In this document: positions 37,267 to 41,591 of the stretch, in pieces
How the letters are laid out: the number at the start of each line of letters is the position of its first letter
Position numbering within the stretch: the stretch's first letter is position 1
Source of the DNA: a virus
Length of the DNA: 41,591 nt
Virus record (IMG/VR): IMGVR_UViG_3300023096_000010
Coordinates: 1 to 41,591 of that record
Reading direction: 5' to 3' (one strand)
Position numbers and translations under genes: made by a program
Notes under the pieces: model-generated
What the model was told of the DNA's origin: nothing
Database searches by the model: none
Seen by the model: only the letters and a program-made list of their open reading frames with translations

Positions 37267-37326
37267 ATATATTTATTTTTTTTATTAAATTTCGCGGAAA
37301 AAGAATTAAAAACAGATTTTCCTCTG

Positions 37327-37358
37327 CAAACTTACAACTATTATTTTAATTAACCAAA
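37327..37358 (-). promoter_or_regulatory. Bacteroidota-type promoter
   Basis: Minus strand: TTTG (37358-37355), 20 nt, TAAGTTTG (37334-37327), an exact fit, beginning 3 nt after the stop of the nuclease gene. A strict motif site (37290-37303) lies in the leader. Confidence 0.78.
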
Positions 37359-37360
37359 GA

Positions 37361-38113
37361 TTAGGCGAAGTATTTTCTATATACTTTAAAATAGTTATCT
37401 ATCTTCAAACAAGTTTCAGCTATCTTTTTAATATAATTCTTAGCTTCGTCTCTATTATAAGGCCTATCAATTTCTTCAACTTCTCCGCTTAACCTAAGCC
37501 ATAAAGGATTACCAGCTTTACTCATTGCACCTTTATCTAAAGTATTACCTTTTCGCCCCAAACCAAAAACAGAAGTTTTATTAATTTTATAACCTAATTC
37601 TTCCAAACCAAATCCATAGGTGTTCAATTGTTGGTAATCATCCGACTCGTAAAATTCTCTTTTCTTATCTAAATTTAAAGTTTTGTAATCGTGAACATTC
37701 AATGTCATCTCACCCACCTCATATTGGATATCTGAGAAGCCTTGTAAGACAGTTTTTTCTAATCCGAATGGTTCTAGATCAATTAAAATTTCATATTCGT
37801 AAACGGCATGATTTGGTTGTTCTATTTTATCTAGAGTTGCCTTACACTCATCCAACAAGTATTCATCAATTCGTTGATCTTGGCGATTTAAGTAATCTCC
37901 ACACGCAGAACCAAAATAACTAAAAATATTCCCATCATCTTTGATACCCATGAAGTATCCTCCAATATAACTTCCTTTATACTCGTCGCTTAAAAAAGAA
38001 GTGATTTGAGAGTAACTTACTTTATTCCAACCTTCGTATTTCTTATATTCTGGTCTTGATTTTCCTTCTTCGTAATTATATTTTCTTGGGAGGTCTAGTT
38101 TACTTAATTGCAT
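37361..38113 (-). CDS. PD-(D/E)XK nuclease (RecB/Cas4-like exonuclease)
   Basis: 250 residues. GFSD (125-128) followed by NVHDYKT (139-145) forms the D...(D/E)xK catalytic core of PD-(D/E)XK nucleases, and YQQLNTYGFGLEELGY (near 159-174) is the QxxxY motif of the RecB/Cas4 family. No Cas4-type Cys cluster is evident. Related phage genes process DNA ends for recombination or recycle host DNA. Its start overlaps the exonuclease-like gene by 14 nt, and together with the DnaQ-like gene they form a nuclease block. Confidence 0.75.
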   Translation of the reverse strand: MQLSKLDLPRKYNYEEGKSRPEYKKYEGWNKVSYSQITSFLSDEYKGSYIGGYFMGIKDDGNIFSYFGSACGDYLNRQDQRIDEYLLDECKATLDKIEQPNHAVYEYEILIDLEPFGLEKTVLQGFSDIQYEVGEMTLNVHDYKTLNLDKKREFYESDDYQQLNTYGFGLEELGYKINKTSVFGLGRKGNTLDKGAMSKAGNPLWLRLSGEVEEIDRPYNRDEAKNYIKKIAETCLKIDNYFKVYRKYFA

Positions 38114-39044
38114 CTAATAGTTCTTTTATTTCTTGTTTTTTTACTTCTGTCGTTTTTTCTGTGTCTTTTTCCTTATGAAACATTTCAGTGTTTAAATAAA
38201 TACTTGTTAAAATATCATGCATCACTTCTTTGTCTTTCTTTAAAAGCTTTTTCTTTTTTAACTGATTAAGTAAGCCTTCTTTGATTTCTTTAGTTAGTTT
38301 TTTAGTTTTAAACAGTTCTTTTGCCCAATCTGTTGGTTTCTCTTCTATGACATCTTTAACTTGCTCTTCAACTAAAACGGTTTGGAGTTTAGGTAACTCA
38401 TTTAACTTTCTCCAAATCTCAGCTATAACTTCAACTTGTTTTATTGCGGAAAGTTTTAAAGCTTCTTGATTACCACTATTTACATAGCTGAATTCATCTC
38501 TATAGTTAATAATACCCTCACTATCGATATTTAAAATATATGCTATCTCCTTTAAAGAAAAACTGTACTTCCCACCACCTTTGTAGTAAGCTTTTAAATC
38601 ACACCCTGTAAAATTCCAGCTTCTAATTCCACCTTGATACTTTAAATTAGGGTGTGGAATATTAATAAAACCATTCTTATGAAGTCTGGTACCCAAAAAC
38701 GGCAATAAAATTTCTGAATCAAAATTAACTAAAGTATGTTCTTGAAAACTATTTCTTAATAAATTATTAAAATTCTGTAATAAATCTTTTTCTTCGCCCG
38801 TAATATACTTAACGCGCATTTCTCCTCCATTTTCAAAGGCTAAAATAATTGAAGTTATGGTAGACCATATTGGATTACGCCATGAATTGAGTCTAAACTT
38901 CTCTAAAAGCTCATCTCCTTCGTAGACTACATCCTGCTCGTAGTCTTCTTTATACTTAGTTTGAAATAATTCTAATTCTTGCTCTGTTGGTGTAACTGGT
39001 TGCGATGATTGTATCGCCCAATACAAATACTTCTTTTCTTCCAT
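38100..39044 (-). CDS. Degenerate DEDD-exonuclease-like protein, 314 aa
   Basis: Residues 55-110 (PIWSTITSIILAFENGGEMR, EKDLLQNFNNLL, LVNFDSEILLPFLGTRL) resemble the middle of predicted PolB-like 3'-5' exonucleases, where (L)VGHN..FDxPFL carries a catalytic residue. The N-terminus lacks the DxE of motif I, reading YWAIQSSQPV instead. The C-terminal 120 residues are Lys/Glu-rich helices. It may be an inactive or accessory subunit of the adjacent DnaQ-like enzyme, whose stop overlaps this ATG by 1 nt. Assignment is tentative. Confidence 0.5.
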   Translation of the reverse strand: MEEKKYLYWAIQSSQPVTPTEQELELFQTKYKEDYEQDVVYEGDELLEKFRLNSWRNPIWSTITSIILAFENGGEMRVKYITGEEKDLLQNFNNLLRNSFQEHTLVNFDSEILLPFLGTRLHKNGFINIPHPNLKYQGGIRSWNFTGCDLKAYYKGGGKYSFSLKEIAYILNIDSEGIINYRDEFSYVNSGNQEALKLSAIKQVEVIAEIWRKLNELPKLQTVLVEEQVKDVIEEKPTDWAKELFKTKKLTKEIKEGLLNQLKKKKLLKKDKEVMHDILTSIYLNTEMFHKEKDTEKTTEVKKQEIKELLDAIK

Positions 39045-39802
39045 TATAATTTATTTATTACTTGTTTTAGTTTGTCTTTACTCTCTTTTGCGAAATTCTG
39101 TTTTAAAAACCAATCATTAAATGAATCGTATTTCTTAACAGGTTCGTCTTTATTTTTAGAAAAGTTCCATCTGACTATCCCCTCAACATCTTCATATAAT
39201 TTACCTGAAATATCAACTCTTTTCTTATCTGCTTGAAGAAATAAATCCAAGTCTTTCACTGAATTAATTTCAATATCGGGTTGTTCCTCCTTTAGCTTGG
39301 CCAATAATATATCTCCTATTTCAATAGAGGCATTTACGTCGCTTTGTGCATTGTGGGCATCAATTAAATCCTTACCTGTTAATCTTTTATAAAGATCTGA
39401 TAATGTATTAGGAAATAATTTCTGATATAAAATCCTTACATCAAAAGTATTATAGTCCCAGTCTATTGGTTCAAGACCAGCACGTACCAGTTCGGCATTC
39501 AAGACTGGAATATCGTACTGATTGCCATTGAAAGTTGCCAAATCACATCCCTCATACCAGGCTCTTAAACTAACTGCTATCTGACGAAATACTGGAGAGT
39601 CTTTGACCATATCATCAGTAATTCCATGAACAGCTGTTGATTCTACAGATATTGGTTTTTCTGGGTTAATTAGCATTTCTTTTACTTCTTTTGTGCCGTC
39701 TACTTTAATCTTTGTTGCAGCAATTTGTATGATACGCGCAACCTCAGTATCAACGTCGTCGGTCTCAAAATCGAACCATATAATATCTTTTTCTAACTTC
39801 AT
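39044..39802 (-). CDS. DnaQ-like 3'-5' exonuclease
   Basis: 252 residues with a complete DEDDh set: FDFET (10-14; Asp11, Glu13), STAVHGIT (55-62), NGNQYDIPVL (92-101) and AHNAQSD (149-155; His150, Asp155). It is an epsilon-type exonuclease with an extra C-terminal 70 residues that may bind a partner. Since the family A polymerase has its own exonuclease, this enzyme probably serves repair or recombination with the neighbouring nuclease. Confidence 0.85.
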   Translation of the reverse strand: MKLEKDIIWFDFETDDVDTEVARIIQIAATKIKVDGTKEVKEMLINPEKPISVESTAVHGITDDMVKDSPVFRQIAVSLRAWYEGCDLATFNGNQYDIPVLNAELVRAGLEPIDWDYNTFDVRILYQKLFPNTLSDLYKRLTGKDLIDAHNAQSDVNASIEIGDILLAKLKEEQPDIEINSVKDLDLFLQADKKRVDISGKLYEDVEGIVRWNFSKNKDEPVKKYDSFNDWFLKQNFAKESKDKLKQVINKL

Positions 39803-39811
39803 ATTTACTAA

Positions 39812-40237
39812 TTAAAATTCTCTACTTTCTTTGAACACGTCTGGATATAACTCAATAGCCTCTAAAAGATCTTTTTTATTTTTATAACACAGGCGCGCAG
39901 GGACACGAGAATTAAACGAGCTAAAGTCCACATCGTTCAAACGGAATTCATCCATATAAAACCAAGCATAATGTTTTTCCTCATTGTTATTTTTCCAATT
40001 TGGACTCCAATTTTTATTATAAAAAGCAGCCAACATAACTTCTTTTTGATAAGCTTTTACATGAAAAGGTATTTCTGCATATTTTTTATCAAATTCTTCT
40101 TGATTTGTATTGTGGTATTTAAAAATTTTATCAAAATTATTAGAAATCTCTTTAAATACTATTTTTTCAAAAGTTGATTTTTCTTGATCAATTTGAAATC
40201 CTTTAGGTGCTTCAATCGTTAATTCTTGTGTTTTCAT
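39812..40237 (-). CDS. Retroelement variable protein 2, 141 aa
   Basis: N-terminus KTQELTIEAPKGFQIDQEKS is a segment I recognise from Bacteroidota phage proteins. The C-terminal part, KHYAWFYMDEFRLND then VPARLC, matches the fold segment of the partial variable protein at 41356-41591. Residues 98-117 are encoded by the variable repeat (39887-39946); those at adenine-mutated template codons are Asp102, Asp104, Phe105, Ser106, Phe108, Asn109 and Arg111. A constant tail of 24 residues follows. The gene overlaps the reverse transcriptase gene by 26 nt. Probably a small binding protein with a diversified surface; target unknown. Confidence 0.8.
   Translation of the reverse strand: MKTQELTIEAPKGFQIDQEKSTFEKIVFKEISNNFDKIFKYHNTNQEEFDKKYAEIPFHVKAYQKEVMLAAFYNKNWSPNWKNNNEEKHYAWFYMDEFRLNDVDFSSFNSRVPARLCYKNKKDLLEAIELYPDVFKESREF
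39887..39946 (-). repeat. Variable repeat VR2
   Basis: 60 bp aligning without gaps to the template repeat at 41277-41336. Twelve differences, 11 of them at template adenines (minus strand); the other is a C-to-G in the last part. The 3' GC-rich end (CCCTGCGCGCCTG) is shared with VR1 and probably includes the IMH. Confidence 0.88.
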
Positions 40238-41156
40238 ATTTATTTACTAAATTTTTACTGTTACAATGTACTAACCAACTATTATGGTTTCTCTTAACTT
40301 TATTTTTAATATACTTCCTTTTAATGGATTTTCTAATCAATGTATGTGTGTGGTAATGCTTGTAGCCAACCCAATCGATACTCCTAGCACTTACAGGAAA
40401 AACTTGATAATTCCCTTTTATTTCTAATTTTAATTCTGTTCTTAAATAATCCTGAATTTTATAAAACCACTCCCATAATTGTTCCTTATTATCAGATAAG
40501 AGTAAGATATCATCACAATACTTAAAGTAGTATTTTACTTTTAATTCTTCTTTAATCCAATGATCAAAATAAGTTAAATAATAGTTTCCGAAGAACTGAC
40601 TTGTAAAATTACCAAGTGGCACTCCTTTATGAGAATCTACAATATCATCTAATAAATATAATAAATCAAAGTCTTTAAATTTTCTCCTCAGCATTTCTTT
40701 TAAAATCTCATTGTTTATGCTCGGAAAGAATTTTTTAATATCTAATTTCAAACAGTACTGTGTGCCTTCAACATCTTTCAGAACTTTTCTTAGGTTGTAT
40801 GAGGCTTTATGAACACCTCTTCCTTTTACACAACTATATGTATCTGCTGTAAAAACAGAAACAAATATAGGTTCTAAGATATTTAAAATGGCGTGATGCA
40901 CTATTCTGTCAGGAAAATAAGGTAGTTGTGAAATCGTCCTTTCTTTTCCATCTGATATTGTAAACACATTATATTTAGAAGTTGTAAACTCTTTTGTTTT
41001 TAATAACTCATGTAATTTTAAAATATTTTCTTCTTCATTTTGTAAGTGTCTTATCACTCCATATTGCTTTGATTTTCCTCTTCTGGATTTTTTATCCGCC
41101 GAATTTAGGTTTTCAATGCTAATTACCTGTTGGTATAAGTTGTTGTGTCTTTTCAT
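40212..41156 (-). CDS. Diversity-generating retroelement reverse transcriptase
   Basis: 314 residues. Motifs: NVFTISDGKERTIS (63-76), LKLDIKKFF with catalytic Asp139, GVPLGNFTSQFFGN (178-191) with the LGxxxSQ hallmark of DGR enzymes, YCDD (213-216), and a thumb with IDWVGYKHYHTH. Length is usual for DGR reverse transcriptases. The template repeat lies 120 bp upstream of the start, and variable genes lie on both sides. It would copy the template RNA with adenine-specific errors and transfer the cDNA into the variable repeats. No accessory avd gene is visible; it may lie outside the window. Confidence 0.93.
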   Translation of the reverse strand: MKRHNNLYQQVISIENLNSADKKSRRGKSKQYGVIRHLQNEEENILKLHELLKTKEFTTSKYNVFTISDGKERTISQLPYFPDRIVHHAILNILEPIFVSVFTADTYSCVKGRGVHKASYNLRKVLKDVEGTQYCLKLDIKKFFPSINNEILKEMLRRKFKDFDLLYLLDDIVDSHKGVPLGNFTSQFFGNYYLTYFDHWIKEELKVKYYFKYCDDILLLSDNKEQLWEWFYKIQDYLRTELKLEIKGNYQVFPVSARSIDWVGYKHYHTHTLIRKSIKRKYIKNKVKRNHNSWLVHCNSKNLVNKYENTRIND

Positions 41157-41276
41157 TGCGCTAACGCTTTATTTCTCTGTGTATAGAAACTCGCTTTCAA
41201 TTGCTTTACTAACGAATTTTTAAGGCTTTTATTTGTTTTTTACCAAGAGGTAAAGTATTTCTGCTTATTAAAATTT

Positions 41277-41336
41277 ACAGATGTGCGTAGGGACATTAGA
41301 ATTATTCGAGTTATAGTTCACATTGTTCAAACGGAA
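41277..41336 (-). repeat. Template repeat TR of the retroelement
   Basis: 60-bp non-coding repeat between the partial variable gene and the reverse transcriptase, in the same direction. On the minus strand it begins TTCCGTTTGAAC and is rich in AAC/AAT codons: adenines occur exactly where VR1 and VR2 differ from it. Its 3' end CCCTACGCACATC differs from both variable copies at three adenines in the same way, as expected for IMH* versus IMH. A small hairpin (TTTACC/GGTAAA, 41239-41254) lies between TR and the reverse transcriptase. Confidence 0.9.
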
Positions 41337-41355
41337 GGGGCAGAAACACTTGTTT

Positions 41356-41591
41356 TTAATTCATATAATCTTTCCAGATGTCTTTAAATTGAGTTGCTGA
41401 GTAATTTCCTATTTCAATAGATTTTACACAGAGGCGCGCAGGGACATGAGAATAATTCGAGTAATAGTACACACCGTTCACACGGAAATTCTTGCCTAAA
41501 TACCACCAAGGAAAATATTTGTATTCATTATGGTCATCCCAGTCAAGTTCAGTTCCATTGTTTAAGGCTTTTGATATAACTACAAGTTCCT
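41356..41591 (-). CDS. Retroelement variable protein 1, C-terminal part (cut by window edge)
   Basis: Frame open from the right edge to TAA at 41356-41358; 77 complete codons are visible. It reads ELVVISKALNNGTELDWDDH, then a Trp/Tyr-rich stretch, FRVNGVYYYSNYSHVPARLC and a constant tail ending QFKDIWKDYMN. This is the C-terminal layout of a small-protein family abundant in Bacteroidota phages. VR1 encodes the FRV...RLC part; residues at mutated template codons read Gly, Tyr, Tyr, Tyr and His. First gene of the retroelement transcript as seen here. Confidence 0.82.
   Translation of the reverse strand, partial: ELVVISKALNNGTELDWDDHNEYKYFPWWYLGKNFRVNGVYYYSNYSHVPARLCVKSIEIGNYSATQFKDIWKDYMN
41428..41487 (-). 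repeat. Variable repeat VR1
   Basis: 60 bp aligning without gaps to the template at 41277-41336. Ten differences, nine at template adenines; the tenth is a T-to-G near the start. Located inside the partial variable gene, 69 bp before its stop. Confidence 0.88.

Noticed and set aside
41277-41336. Template repeat as a remnant of a third coding gene
   Set aside because: Its flanks do not continue the variable-protein frame in either direction, and its asparagine-rich codons differ from the coding copies almost only at adenine, as expected for a template.
1-41591. Stop-codon reassignment (TAG or TGA recoded)
   Set aside because: TAA, TGA and apparently TAG all end genes normally with tight coupling to the next start. 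The single in-frame TAA at 3211-3213 is better explained as a local lesion.
1-41591. CRISPR array
   Set aside because: No regularly spaced direct repeats were seen. The three 60-bp repeats at the right edge are the retroelement template and its variable copies.

Overview
The window looks like the replication and early accessory region of a phage infecting a Bacteroidota (Flavobacterium-like) host. Reasons seen in the sequence: very AT-rich DNA; tightly packed, often overlapping genes with A-rich leaders instead of clear Shine-Dalgarno sites; nine promoter-like sites that fit the Bacteroidota consensus (TTTG or CTTG, 20 nt, TAnnTTTG); a BT4734/VirE_N-type primase; and a diversity-generating retroelement whose variable proteins resemble small proteins common in Bacteroidota phages. 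No capsid, tail, terminase, lysis or integrase gene is recognisable here.

Layout. Positions 1-4336 (+ strand) begin with an RNA-repair-like cassette: the C-terminal part of a Thg1-like tRNA-His guanylyltransferase, an RlaP/YcgL-type nucleotidyltransferase and a possible primase-polymerase-fold protein, followed by small unknown genes, one with an in-frame stop. A terminator at 4341-4372 closes the opposing minus-strand transcript, and everything from 4358 to the right edge reads leftward.

The minus-strand block (leftward) holds the diversity-generating retroelement at the right edge (variable gene, template repeat, reverse transcriptase, second variable gene; 39812-41591), a DnaQ-like exonuclease, a degenerate exonuclease-like protein and a PD-(D/E)XK nuclease (37361-39802), many small genes (33235-37266), a GHKL-like protein and a MazG-like pyrophosphohydrolase (31475-33197), a replication block with a winged-helix-like protein, a GIY-YIG endonuclease and a DnaB-like helicase (27208-30267), and a 1.1 kb stretch without genes that I read as a promoter plus a large structured RNA (25894-26969). 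Then come a PAPS-reductase-family protein (24946-25893), many small genes including three repeated families, an HNH endonuclease inserted directly at the 5' end of a family A DNA polymerase (15127-17863), more small zinc-binding and membrane proteins, a VirE_N-type primase (9992-10924), a T5 A1-like metallophosphatase (6482-8065), a PcfJ-like protein and a lipoprotein-like metallopeptidase.

Together the polymerase, helicase, primase, exonucleases and MazG-like enzyme form a replication and nucleotide-control module. The A1-like protein and the many tiny genes look like host-takeover functions, the RNA-repair cassette looks like defence against tRNA-damaging host systems, and the retroelement diversifies two proteins. 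The most notable items are the retroelement with a 60-bp template and two variable copies, a dispersed T-run/CpG-core/A-run motif present at 12 strict sites, and the structured RNA candidate at 26200-26711.
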